A DNA stretch of 64,000 bases from Albula goreensis (lineage: Eukaryota > Chordata > Actinopteri > Albuliformes > Albulidae). Positions 37,891 through 50,266 of this stretch are shown piece by piece (positions within the stretch are counted from its first letter, which is position 1; every line of letters begins with the position of its first letter). The notes below the pieces were generated by a model. The model did not search any database, was not told the DNA's origin, and saw nothing but the letters and a program-made list of their open reading frames with translations. Location: assembly GCA_022829145.1 (NCBI GenBank), contig CM040753.1, forward strand, positions 16,149,884 through 16,213,883. The letters are read 5' to 3'. The translations under genes and the position numbers were made by a program.

Positions 37891-38775
37891 CCTGAATGAT
37901 TCTGCTGTGTGATTTCAACATTCACCCTCACAGCCCTCAGTCAGCTATTCTTCTACCCTTCCTCCCATTGCCTCTACACACACAAGGTTGTCAGTCCTAC
38001 ACCTCCAGTCCTGCAGCCACTCCTCTTCATCTGCCATACCACTACTTTGTTTCAATCTCTCTTCTTCCTCTTCAACCCCATCTCTTTGTGATTCCCTCTG
38101 TCACCCTCCGTCAAAATCTTAGCAAACTGTTTTTTAAAGCATGCACTTCACCTCTCCCATCAACTTGATTCATTGATGTTGACTTTTTGCTACTTCTACA
38201 CCACTATCCTCACTATCGTCTGTTCTGTCCTCTCTTATCTCTAGACCCAGGCAGCCCTTTTCTGCCTGTCTATAGCATTTGGACACCTACCTCAACAGGA
38301 CCACACTTCATGCAGCAGAAGGGACATGATAGAAAATCCACAGCAATGCTGAGCTGTGCTGATACCAAGCTTTCCTCCCCTCAACTCATGCATTTGACCC
38401 CATTCCCTCACCTCTTTTCCAGACCATCCTATCCAACATATTCCCATTCATATCCTCTATAATCAGCTCATCCCTACCTTTAGGCTGTGTAAAAGAAATA
38501 AGAAGAATGATGATGACAGAAGAATCACCCTGACTGAAGAAACAGATCCTGGAACCCTGTGCCATTCAGAATTATTGACCAGTCTCTCTACTCCTCTTTC
38601 TGTCCAAAACAATGGAATATGCAGCATCATAATCAGCTCTTATACTTTCTCATACAGGATTAACTTCTCAGTCCCTTCCAGTCTGGGTTCAGGGCTAGCC
38701 AATCCACTGAGACTGCCACCCTGTCAAAACACTAAGGTGCTTCAGAGCCACAATTTCGCTCACTGCACCGTCTGG
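37891..38775 (+). mobile_element. Decayed LINE, L2/Rex-like clade
   Basis: Plus-strand translation in shifting frames gives endonuclease pieces: 'LLCDFNIHPHSPQS' (family 'LLGDFNIHxDxPxS'), then 'HTQGCQSYTS' where the family has 'HxxGxxLDLxxT', then 'HYFVSISL' (family 'DHxxxSFSL') and 'VTLRQNLSKL'. From about 38560 reverse-transcriptase pieces follow: 'LLTSLSTPLSVQNNG' and 'VPSSLGSGLANPLRLPPCQN', the family's 'LLDPLQSGFRxxHSTETALL' block. The stretch between endonuclease and RT is much shorter than in a complete element, so there is an internal deletion as well as many frameshifts. Such LINEs supply the enzymes that move fish SINEs with matching tails. Confidence 0.8.
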
Positions 38776-40957
38776 ATGCAAGAAATTTAACAATCAATCA
38801 GATTCAGTTTAATGGAAAACAACTTTACCAGCCTGACACAAGTAAATCAACTTATATCATAGCTACCACTGCCTAATGCAGGGTGGAAAATAGGGCCTTT
38901 AGTCTCTGATGGGAATATACTTGGCACGGCCAGCAGCATTTTGCCCACTGTTGTCATTTTAATGGGCCTATCACTTGCAATACAAATATTACACTGTTGA
39001 GAATATGTGAACAGCTACAATGTTGCACACAGTTCCAAGCCTGTACTTTCTCATAACAACACTACCATTTATTGGATTCCCTAATTTACAGAATTTACCA
39101 TTTTAGTAAATACCAGGAAATAACTGCCACAGGACCTTAAACTCAACTTTACAACACATTCGCATACATGGACCCAATATATGAGAGCCAGTACAAATCC
39201 CAAACAATAGTCATACAAACACATAACATATGAATCCCTAAACCAAATTGAATTGTACCCTGATCATTTAGGAATTTTGTATAAATGGTAACAGGACTAT
39301 TCACTAATGAAGTAGAACATCCAGACCAATGGATTGTTCACAATTGCATTTATTTTTAAGCATTTAATAAAATACCACCAATAGTAGTAGTTATTTCATT
39401 GACCTTTGTTTGATTTCCAAGAGGTTCTCTGTTTTTCAATTACAACAGTCTGTTTGTTTGTTCCTTGGCTGCAAAACAGGACTTCTACTACAGAGCTGCC
39501 TTCAATTACCCTGCAGTCATATTGCTTGTCAGAACAGATAGATTGGAAAAACATGGTTGTGGCCTGTTGTGGCACCCCAAAAGAGATTGAGACAGCAGCA
39601 TATTTAAGTGTCTGATTTGCTCAGATCACCTGAAACTTGAAAGCCCAATTAACATTTAATGATAAAAAACACTGGGGTGAAAATGAAAGAATCCATCAAA
39701 ATCAGGGGTGCAGACCTCTTGACCTTTGTCACAATACATAATATGCCATCATTGCACAAATAACAGAACCAGGACCCAATCAAACAAACTTAATCTCTAC
39801 AGGGAATGGTATTGATATGGTATTGTATTTTAGAATTAAAAGAATACAATCTAAATTACATGTTTGCTAGTTTCTAATACAATTTTTTGTCATGTACCAA
39901 TCGGTCATATGACTTGTTAAGTATCAAATTTCAGAAAAGTTTCAGAATATATGGTGCTTGAGAAAAGCAGCAAACCCACCTGTTTCTTAGCAATGCACTA
40001 TCACACATCTGTAAATTCCTATTCTGTAATGTTTGTAAAAATGTCCACATTAAAGCACAACACACAGGCTTCAGCACAGTGTGATGTAAGATACCTCTGC
40101 ATACATTGTTTCCTCATATTCATCGTATTCTGCCCTTGCTGTTGTCACAGACATAGATATACCCAGGCTCAAGAGAGTAAGTCTGGGCCCAGACTGATAT
40201 GCTTATTGATGATTCCCATCAGCCTCGCCCCTCAGTGGTGATGTAATGGATGAAGGTTTCCTGTCTTGTGTTTGTGTGGGCATAGTTCTGAACAACAATT
40301 GTCAACAGAGACTGTTCCCACATCATTTCTGACATTTCCTACTCCCCCACTGCTTCATCTGATGTCTCTGATAACTGGCATCAAGACCTTCATTTTGCTT
40401 AACTGATTAAGCACAAAAATCGACAGAGTTTACTGCAATTAACAGTTGGGTTAGTGAGCTGGGATACATCTTAGAAAAACACAGATTATGTGACTTTAAT
40501 TAAGCCGTGCCATGTGAAACAAGCACACTCTGAGCTGTTAATAGCAGAAGTGGTGCATCTAAGGACATTGAAAATAAAGTTAAATCTTAACATGGGTTGC
40601 AAAATAAATGGTAGAAAATTAAGATAAGGCAAGTGGCCACTGACTTAATTGTTTTCTCTATCCTGGTGTAACTTTGCAGTTCAAAGAACTGCATTAATGC
40701 TTTTTCCCATTTTCTCCCCATTTGGAATTCCAAGTTGTATTCATAAGACATATTCATTTATGTAACCTCTCCTTTATGAAAACAAAAAAAAAGGAATGGG
40801 GAAATATCACCAACTTTTTGTTTTCACCTCTTTCATGTGTGAACAGCTCACATGTGCTGTTTTTTTACATATGAAAATGTAAGCTCACTGGGGAAAAAGC
40901 ATTTCCATATATGCAATATCCTGTAGTTCTGATACAAAACATGACCTTGGACACTTC
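38776..40957. other. AT-rich noncoding DNA
   Basis: No gene recognised. The 96-codon frame at 39951-40241 lacks any motif. Confidence 0.4.
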
Positions 40958-41035
40958 TGTTATTCAGAGTTACCAAACAGTCTCTCCACTCCCCTTTCTG
41001 TCCTACAATAAGCAGAATAATGTGTATTTCACATA
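40958..41035 (+). mobile_element. Short LINE fragment, same family as 38.5 kb
   Basis: 'agtctctccactcccctttctgtcc' at about 40979-41003 and its flanks align with the LINE segment at 38566-38610 ('agtctctctactcctctttc'). Only this small part of the RT region is recognisable, so it is a strongly truncated or eroded copy. Confidence 0.65.
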
Positions 41036-42301
41036 GGAAATTGAATTTAAAATGTGTTTTGTTTTAAAGAGATGCAATAAATCTGGGAGGGCACAGACCA
41101 GCATAGAAACATTCCTTGGAAACATGTGCTATGTCTTTTTCACACAGTGGTCCACAGGTTGAGATTCCACAGATATGAAGTGAGGGAGGGCACCGCTTGG
41201 TGCTGGCAGATTTTGGGCACCCAACTGAACCCTTGGAGGCAGGTGGTGAGTGGTGAGTCATGGACATCCCTGCCATCATTCTCCCCCTCTATGGACAATT
41301 CTGAACCCAATTCTGAGCTGTATTTAAACTTTATTCACTGTTAGTTTTATCAGTTCAATAATAGCACTCTGTCAGGGCTGATGTTCCCAACAATGTCTCC
41401 AGACACATTTTGTATGGCCTGCTTTCCATTCTTCATTCAATATAATTGCATACCTATTTGCTTCAGTTAATCTTTTGTTTCTTAATAATTTAGAAGAAGA
41501 CATTCTAGCCACATTATCAAGTGCTGCCTGGAAAACTGGACATAACGGGAAAAATGGCTGCACTTCAAACTTATAAGCATTTGAGAATGTGTTTTTCTGT
41601 ATATATTCACTTCATTTGTATTATCACAGTACAGAATATTACCAATTAATTTTGTGATTTCCTAACATGTGTACTGAAAAGCTAACTGGTTTCTCTCAGC
41701 TGAAGACAATGTGGGACAACAATCAGGCAGAATGCCTTTGTTTGATTCAGACATATATTGTGCTATCAGCCTCCTTATGATCATTCACTCATGACAGTGA
41801 AGCAATGGCCAGTTTTCGCAAATCTCCTGCATCCCTAATTTGTTGGTGTAAAGAAGACAGAGTGCCCCGTTGAATGGCTGATACTAACTGCAATGGCAGG
41901 GAACACTTATATTTTGTAAAAGAAAATAAAATCATGGATTTCCAGTCACTTATAAAGCTTCTGTAATGGAAATGCAAGTTTAAACACCAGTCACTTGATT
42001 GATTGTCTAAACTATGCAAAAAAAACTTCCCATAAGAATATCAATTCACTAAATACCATGTGACCATCATTTTATGACATGCAAATGACCTGTAGTCTGT
42101 TAACGTTAAAGTTAAACATTACTTATGGAACCTTTGCTACACATTAAAATGTGAAGTGTTACATACATTTCGATGCAGTACATTCTATTCTGACAGAGAA
42201 CAAATCAGATTCGGAAAGGCTGTATTAGAATTAAATCAACACAAAGCATGTTGCAGTGTATACAATTCAAAATCATGCATCACTGGATAGCAGGCATTTT
42301 T
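41036..42301. other. Noncoding DNA
   Basis: No recognised gene. The 41060-41300 part is slightly GC-richer with no identifiable structure. Confidence 0.35.
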
Positions 42302-42372
42302 TTATTGATTCATTGATTGATTCATTCATTCATTGATTCATTCATTCTTTCTTTCTTTCATTCATTTATTGT
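42302..42372. repeat. Imperfect (TTCA/TTGA)n tetranucleotide array
   Basis: Mixed 'ttgattca', 'ttcattca' and 'tttctttc' units, immediately before the CpG-richer promoter-like stretch. Confidence 0.9.
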
Positions 42373-42459
42373 GGGATTTGTAATCATTTGGAAGCAATAC
42401 CGTATGACGCCTTGTTATAAACAAACTACCAACTGTTTCCCGTGCTCAATTGTGTGTCC

Positions 42460-42833
42460 TTCGGAGGGTGAGCACGTGAGTCAAGGAGGCGGCTCTAGCG
42501 GCGCACAGAGCTAGAGGGCTGGGACACAGCGAGTGGAGTAGGCGAGCGGCAGAAAGGAGTGCATGAAAAAACAGAGAGGAGGAACCCTGTAGACGAATCT
42601 GCAATTAAACAGGAAACGTAGCAAGGGAAGAGCTGGTCAAGAGCAGGAGCTACATGATACGAACGACTTAACACAGCTAAGACAAGACTAAGTTATTTTT
42701 CCCAATCAAAACAGCAGAGCATCCCCTAACCGGCATCGTGAAGATTTGCAGGAGCGCCTAGCGTTGAAGCGTGGTCCAGCACCTTACTTCGCTCGCCTGG
42801 TGCTCGCAGCTGTTTCAATTGCCGTCTATAAAA
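42460..42833 (+). promoter_or_regulatory. Promoter-like CpG-richer stretch
   Basis: Between about 42.46 and 43.1 kb CpG frequency and GC content rise well above the neighbours. At 42473-42483 a palindromic E-box CACGTG overlaps an AP-1-type TGAGTCA. A TATA-like TATAAAA lies at 42827-42833. The elevated CpG level continues into 43.3-44.8 kb, as often seen around vertebrate promoters and first introns. Not proven: the TATA match may be chance, and transcription could start further upstream. Confidence 0.45.
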
Positions 42834-43078
42834 ACACAGCGCGAACTCTCTTCTTTCAGTACTTGACGCAAGAACAGCTCCTTGCAGAACGTACTGTATA
42901 CCGGCTTATTCTGTACATACTCTCGGTGCAGTCTGCTTTGAGCCAACAAGCTACAGCTTTTCACTTCCACTTTAATAGCACTTAGCACATATGAACACCT
43001 ACAGTGTTTCTCAATTGCAAGTGCTCAACTAACTGACATCTGCCGCTGGGAAAGCAGAGATCTGACTTTACACTCAAT

Positions 43079-43099
43079 ATGTACCAGGGCCATTTGCAG
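43079..43099 (+). CDS. Possible first coding exon, gene unidentified
   Basis: An ATG with A at -3 opens a seven-codon frame, MYQGHLQ, that runs straight into a strong splice donor, CAG|GTAAGATATAC, at 43099/43100. The roughly 220 bases before it, after the TATA-like site, would be the 5' untranslated region. It contains at least one small upstream frame (ATG at 42991, 14 codons, closed before the main ATG). No matching downstream exon is recognisable within the remaining 21 kb, which would fit a very long first intron. I do not recognise the gene from seven residues. Alternatives: a noncoding RNA first exon, or chance. Confidence 0.3.
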
Positions 43100-45060
43100 G
43101 TAAGATATACATATATTATTTTGGTATGTCTTACATTTGTTTTATTGTGCTAGATGCGTTTTAGATGAAATAATGACCTTTTTAATGATTACTGTGGCCT
43201 TGTTAAATGAGAACGGTGTGATTTAAGGTACTGTACAGTTCACATCAAGGACATTTTGAAAATTACGGCATTAGGTAATTGCATTTAGAGGTAAAACTAC
43301 CTGTGTTCAGCCAGTAACGGTGAAATAAAGTCATGCCTTTTCCACTGTTTCCTTTTGTGCGTGAATGCGCATCTTCTGTGCACAACGTTATCGTTTTAAG
43401 GCTGTTGTCCCATTCTGATTATGGGATGGTGTGAGTGACGCGAACAGCTAAACCAATTTGTTAATAATTGTTTCGTAAGACGTCTCAGCACGAGAGACTA
43501 CGGGCAGTGGGTAAATGTACTTAATACTAGTATCTCCAAAAATACAATTTGCTTCAATATGCGTCACGTGTCGAAATATATAACACGAGGCAGTGGGAAA
43601 TGCTAGTAAACCGGTGAGGAAAAATAGTTGCCCCTTGTCGCTGACTAAATCGCACAACTGTTGGCACATTGACCAGTGAGGAGATGCATAATCAACCAAA
43701 ATGATAGGTCTCTTCTCACTGTGACGACGTCAGACTGTTGCCACATGTAAACACTACAGCGTGCAGTTTAACCTTGACCACATCCTTTTGCCTGGAGAGC
43801 ACCCGCGCTCCTTATCATTTCGAATACACTGAATTCAGATTCATTCTGTATTTCAAAGGTAAATGTAATCATTGTACACAAAACAGGTCTGTATTCTCAT
43901 GGACATAAGATTATTAAGGCACGTTGTAATTCAGGGCAACGCAGCTAATTCATGAGTTGACATTTCTTTATTTCTTTACTTAGAAACCCGTGCAGCAAAG
44001 GTTGAGACCAGCTGTCACGCGGATAGGCAACAGGCGGATGACCGAAGGATGAATGCAGTTCAAAATATTCCATGCAGTTTTATATGTATTTTAACCTAAC
44101 GGAATGAAACGCACAACAAAGTACTTTAAAAAAATATATGTTGGAAGATAACATGATACAGTTATAGAGATAATTAATGTATCTGCAAGCGTTGATGACG
44201 CTTTAAATGTCATTAAAGCCTATTCATCATTGATTTCCCTCATTTTGTAACTGTAGCTACACTCAATTCAATCCGTCAGTGACCGAAACAAACATTAGTA
44301 TGAAAACCCCATGTTGTACGCTCATCTCGCATAGTTAACACTAAAGAGCACTTAAACTTAAGATATTCTGCAATAACAGTTGCGCAATTGCACAGACCGT
44401 GGTACTATACAGAAATTAATAGCAAATTGAGCTTTTCAACGAAGGTGGCGCATTTTGAAAGTGTCTCTAGTTGGAGACGGGTCGTCAATGTTTGATAATT
44501 TGTTGAAATTTATCATAACCAAAAAAGGAATTGTCTATGTATTGTGCAGTAGTTAGTCTATACTTCCCAGCTCAATGAGAGCTATTCAATTATTTGACAG
44601 ATGATAACTTCATCTTTGGAAGTTAAAATATGAAAGTACTGTACTGTAAAACTTCAGCATGCCAGTTATGTAACGGCTGAATTGCCACTGCGCCGGGCCC
44701 ATCCAGCGTTACGAAAAAACGTTAATATTTGATGACATTACCTCAGACGGCTATGTTCATTGAGAATTCATCAGAAGTTGGTGGTAGGGTCATTTTTTTC
44801 TCTTTTATGTTGAAGCTGTAGATTCTGGAAATAAAATGTCCTTTTTCAGCATCAGTATGTTGTTATTATCTCGGAAGTGTATTATAATTCACAAAATGTA
44901 TGCATGGCTGCTGTCAACCGAGTGCACAGAGGATCGAGGGAAAGTGAATCAGAAATTGTTTTTAATTTCCATAAAATTCAGTAGGCTATTTAGTGAAACC
45001 ACTTTCCCCATTCTCTTAAAACGCTATTCAATATAGTAGGCTACTGGATTCAATCACCAC
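43100..45060. other. Possible first intron or flank with raised CpG content
   Basis: CpG-containing words stay frequent to about 44.8 kb compared with the rest of the window. No coding frame is supported (the 83-codon minus-strand frame at 43448-43699 has no motif). Confidence 0.35.
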
Positions 45061-45610
45061 GCTACGCGCCACTTAGGTAACTGCTTGAATATTAATTACA
45101 CATGAGTGTGTGCGTCCCCACAAAATCATTGAGAAAATGCTTACATATATGTATAATAACATCATTGGGGTCCAATCGGCAAGGTTGCGTGGGTACCCAT
45201 TGATTTTCTACCTTTTCTCATTATTACGATACATAATCATCTTCTTCTACCATTGAAGTCTATGGCACCTCCTAGATAAAAAGTCTTTAAATTCGGCACA
45301 CTGATTGGGGACTGTTGATTGTTTTCCCACCAAGTTTCATGTCTGTACCTCGAGCACTCCAGTGCCACCAATGGGTCAAAGTAGGAGGTGAATTTACGCA
45401 CTTAAGGATTGAACCGTATGCCCAATTTAAAAAAAATAGGTACCATTGGATCAAGCCGAGTCCAGCGCACCATTGTCAATATATGATTATTGGATGTTGA
45501 ATTTTCCGCCATATTGGAGTCCTATCAGTGTTTACAGCCACGCTTTTAACATGATCAGATCAAGTTGCCATGGCGACTCTGCCCTGCTGGATGGCTCTGC
45601 CCCCTCATCG
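45061..45610. repeat. Dispersed-repeat-like tract, class unknown
   Basis: Phrases such as 'ccaccaagtttcatgtctgt', 'attttccgccatattggagt' and 'cattgaagtctatggcacct' have the style of a repeat widespread in fish genomes. It is non-coding in character: the 124-codon plus-strand frame starting at 45446 has no domain. No terminal repeats were found, so limits are approximate. Confidence 0.4.
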
Positions 45611-46011
45611 CTGCTTGTAGCTATATTTCATATTGATATTGAAATTTTAGAAGTCATTAACCTTAACTGTGTCTGTTTTGTAATTGGAAAAGTGGAAATA
45701 TTTGTCAATTGTGGACAAATTGACATCAACAGTAGTTTTACAGGACGCACAACATTTCTTCCCTCTGCCTATTTCTATTTTATTTTAGTTTTTAATTCAT
45801 TTGCTAAAAAATATTTTTAATATTTTATTGTGCATGTGATGTCAGATGCCAGTATCCGCTGTCATTAAGGAACGGGTGAATGCTAAAACTGCATGCCAGT
45901 AATGATCTTCTTGTGTTTTCACATCCTTTCTGATTTGGGCAAATCTGTGCTTGCCTTCTGTTTACCTCTGAGCTGGTGACAATGTTCACCTTCACAGATA
46001 ATAAATGAACT

Positions 46012-46013
<2 letters not shown>
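45611..46013. other. AT-rich noncoding DNA
   Basis: Nothing recognised. Confidence 0.4.
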
Positions 46014-46093
<80 letters not shown>

Positions 46094-46210
46094 TATGAGT
46101 GTGTGTCTCCATTTGTGTGTGTGTGTGTGTGTGTGTGAGAGAGCATTTGTGTGTGTGTGCTGGTGTGTGCCGGTGTTTGTATGTGAACATACCTGTGTGT
46201 GTACGTGTGC
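46014..46210. repeat. Compound (TG)n microsatellite
   Basis: About 39 TG units at 46014-46091, an interruption, a second run at about 46114-46137, then shorter TG-rich pieces. Frames on both strands that translate to Cys-Val or Thr-His runs are artefacts. Confidence 0.97.
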
Positions 46211-47230
46211 CTATTTTGTGCAGACACTGTTACAAATTATAAATATATTGTTCCTACAAGTTAGTGGATTGTCACCCACTCTGTATACTATGCTCTGTTT
46301 CGCTAACAAGCTGTGAAAGCTCTAGTACCCCTTCTCCAGTTAGGAAAATCTTGAGATCATGATTAATATTACATTATGGATATCTGGTACTTTTTAGTAT
46401 TTCTTATTGTTGTCACTATCTTAACTCTCAATTGGTAGTGTTCACCTCTCCCTATTAAGATGTTTGACTTTTTGTCTCTGCTATATACATAGCTTTGTGG
46501 TATATTCCAGATCTGTTATTTCTTTCGTGTTGCTCTCTGATACTGCTGTTCTCTTCTGCAACAAGAAATTTAACAGGTGCACTCATCCTGTCTGCTTTGC
46601 AGCATCCTGTTTTGCAAGAGTGCACTGATTAGTACTAATTTGCTTTTGTGTAGGGGTTGGTCATTGTTTCATTCCTATACAAAAATAGCAAACATAAAAA
46701 CTTACCAATGGAGTGGAGAAATATTAATATTATTATTATTTACATTGTATAGTCCATGTTTTATTCAATAAAGAAAACCTAGAAAAGGCTAGCTAATAAC
46801 AATTAAGAATACTGTATGCACTTTAATCTTCCTGGAATTAGAAATGTTTTTGTTATTTGCTGCTGTTACTAATTTGCTTTGTAAAATTATCAAATTAACA
46901 CATTAAATTATCTTAATAACAGAGGCCATAAGGCTGATCTGAAAGTCACACAAAGCCACTAAAGCTCAGCTGAGCTTGTGCACAACCCGTTTGTACCATT
47001 GATTGGTGAATAAACTTTCATGACATCACCAATGAGCAGAGCTACCTTATTTTTCCCATAACTGAAAGAGTTTAGTTAATGTTTGTGTTTTTACCATTAC
47101 CAAAATATTTGGAATATTTTGATTGGTGAAGTGATTGAAAGCTAAGTGTGGTTCTGCCCATGATGGGGTAGATGAAATATGATACTACTTTGTTGACAAG
47201 GTGCATGAACCCACTTGACAGCTAAATTTG
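46211..47230. other. AT-rich noncoding DNA
   Basis: No gene recognised. An AT-rich ATT/TTA stretch lies near 46725-46745. Confidence 0.4.
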
Positions 47231-47583
47231 GTATTTATGGAGAAACAATGAACTATACAATGCATATGTTATGCTTGTGAGTGCACTTAAATATCCAAAT
47301 GAATGAGAAAATCACAGAGGGAGAATAAGTCATGACCCCACCTGTCTGAACATTCCCCCCATGACTAAAAGAAACAGAAAGAAACAGGATCAGTCAGGTT
47401 GTGTTTAAAGAAAGAGATGGTGGAGATGGGGGAGTTGGAGGGATGCTGGAAATGCAAAGCACGATGTGGGATGAGGTACATGGTGTTTATGTACTTGTAT
47501 GGGACCAGAAAAGCTGATGTGATAGATGGAAAAAATTGTCTAAGAATAATTCTCCTGAACTTTTGTTTAAACTCCAACAACTA
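47231..47583 (-). mobile_element. Old solo terminal unit of the Ngaro-like family
   Basis: The right part is plainly related to A2 and the middle segment: 'gatggtggagatgggggag' matches 'ggtggagatggggaggagg', then 'gatgctggaaatgcaaagca' matches 'gatgccggaaatgctgagca', followed by 'catggtgtttatgtacttgt' against 'cgtggtgtttatatacctgt'. The left part, corresponding to B2, is much more diverged but lies at the expected distance. Length is about 352 bp, with no internal coding region. Orientation is as in the 25-29 kb copy. Confidence 0.78.
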
Positions 47584-50266
47584 CTATTATCATTTATTTT
47601 CAGAATATTATGGGATGCATAAAATATGGGAAGGAGGGCAGACACTCAAAGCTTCCTTTGATGCAGAAGCTCAGTCAGTCATCAGCTTACCCATTTAAAT
47701 GACATTTCCTCTTAAAACCTGGGTAATTATTGTATTTCATGTTCATGGTGACACATAAGCCAGGCATTGAAAATAGATGTTGCATTTGAAAGTAAATTGA
47801 ATTATTGTTTCGAAATTATATTCAGATTTGTTTAATGGAATAGATTATGGACACATGCTAGTTTTAATTTGAGAATAAATTAATATATTGAAATGTCACA
47901 TTGACATTAAAATGTTGCATTTCCCCTGCCAACCCCATCTGAAAACAATAGAAATGTTACTGTATATCCCCTAAAATCCACCATGATGCTTATAACACTT
48001 TTTTGTCCAACTTGCTTGTGTCCCAGTGGTACTCAACTTCATATTGCAGGTTTTTACAATTACTTTTGGACTTCAGTTGTGGCACTAATAACACAGTATT
48101 GTTCCTGCTGTTTACCTAACCTTTTCTTATGCACATTGTACAGCAAGTCATTCTGGATATGAGCATCGGCTAAGTAACAAATATAAAATTGTAATGCTAT
48201 ATACCCTCAGCTGCACTGTGTTGGAAAGGCATATGCTTGTGGATCCAGTGCCATAGGCATTCCTTATGACAACAGAGATACAAAATGTTTCTACTTTAGT
48301 TTTGCACAATATCATGAGAGTACAGATACCAATTAACACCATTTCAACATTGGGCTTACATGACATTGCTCTCCCACAACAATTACAACAAAAGTCAAAA
48401 CCATCCTTCAGAGAGCTAAAACATAAGACACATGGGACCATTTCCCATTTCCATAAACAAACCCATTTGCAATGTGCAATGATATGGGTTCGGTACTTTC
48501 TCTCACACCAGCTGGGGCCCCCATTGAGGAAGGCTTTTCTTTGATGCTGTCCTTGCTGGAGATTGCTTGTGTCATGTTAAATAAGATTTTTGTGACTGAT
48601 CCAAGCACAGTTTGGCCTTGTGAACCAAATGAATTTAACATAAATGTATGACAAGGCTACTTTTAACAATTGTTTCCTGTAAAACTTGGTGTCTTTTTGA
48701 TACATTGGAGAGAAAAATCACAAAAATTATCCATGTGTACCACATGTACATATTTGACCACATAAAAATACTTGTGAAATAAATGTGACAACATATGACA
48801 ATGGGTTGTATACTATTGAATTACTTTTAAAATTTCCAATTCATGAGGGCAGATTTTTGATTTCTGATGACATGATTTTTTCCTGTGAGGGTATTTATTG
48901 ATTGCATACTCGTAATGACATCATTCACAGACATGAATGATGTTCTGGCAAGTTCTGCAAGGAAAATAGTGTCCTCTGTAACCCCTCTTATTCCCGCTAA
49001 TTAGGAACAGCAAGGAAAGAGCACATGCCCACCGTGCTGTCCTCTCCATTTCCAGGAAAAAACACTGCATTGGGAACAATGTCTCTTTCCTGGCTCAGAA
49101 ATGATGTCCGTTCCATACCTCTCTTTTCTGATCCTGTTGTGGCCCCATGTGTTATTCTTTCAATGACATCTGCTAATTAAGAGCACTGTTTTCTCGGCTT
49201 CACATGTGGCTCTAAATATTTATAGCAATGTACATGAGAAACCATTATGTAATATTTTAGCCACAAGGCTCCACTCTGTAATATGTCCCACTGAGTAATT
49301 AAAACTCTTTGCTCATGAGCTGTGACTACATTTTCAGAGAACCTGCCATGTCAAAACAAAGCAGAGAAGCAGCAAAATGTTTAGAAGAGATACTTAAAAG
49401 TAAGCACGTCCAGGTTGCTGTAGCTGTTGGAACTTTGAGTCATCTCTACTGACAGGTATCAAAGTCCATGCTGTGCTTCACTCAAGCGGCTTGTCTGCAA
49501 ACACAGCTGTTACCAGCACTGTACCGGTATAGCACAGATGTCATTTGTGTCTGCGTTTTAACCTCCATAAAAAGATTATTTACCCAGGTCTCAATAGAGC
49601 CCTGGCATATTGCATTCATTGTTTGGAACACAAAGCTTGGCACTCTAGTAATGCCTTATGAAAAGCCAAGTACAGATGAATCTAATTCTGTGAGATGTGG
49701 ACATATACTAGTACACTGTCACAGACAATGTTAGCTGAACACATACCTCTGTTATTGATTATAAATAAATTACTACTAATACTGTCAATCCACTGAAAAT
49801 TGCCCTTCAATGTATTTTGTTTCCACACAGTACATGATCTGTTGGTGTGTCACAGATCTTGGTGTAGTGTAGGCTTAATGTTGTTGTTTGTTGACAACCA
49901 CATCCTCCTTTGTCACTGTGGTGATGGAGTGTGGGGTGGCAGTTTGTCTGTTTGTCTGTTCTCTCATGACCACAGTATGAGAACAATGAGGTCACGTTTG
50001 TGACACTGAAGTGCTGGGTTCATGTTCTCTGTGGTCCAAGCACTGGTCTGGGGCTTGGCTCCTTAATAAGTTTCAAATAAGTCACCCATGGAGAATCCTG
50101 TAGACACTGTAGTCTTTGTTGTGGTGGAGTTGGTCTTGCTGTTCCCATAATACAGTAGTTTACATTGTAAGTGCCTCATAGGAGAGAAAACCAATCCCAT
50201 AATTGTGCTGCAACGCCCTGCCTATGGCTCACAAATATCTAGATATTATTTTATATTATATTATTT
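47584..50266. other. AT-rich noncoding DNA
   Basis: No gene recognised. The 49120-49330 part is non-repetitive, with several TAATTA-type words, and is a candidate conserved noncoding stretch (see findings). Frames of up to 99 codons carry no motif. Confidence 0.4.

Noticed and set aside
45919-46316. Frames of 102-121 codons encoding Thr-His or Cys-Val runs
   Set aside because: Translations of the (TG)n microsatellite.
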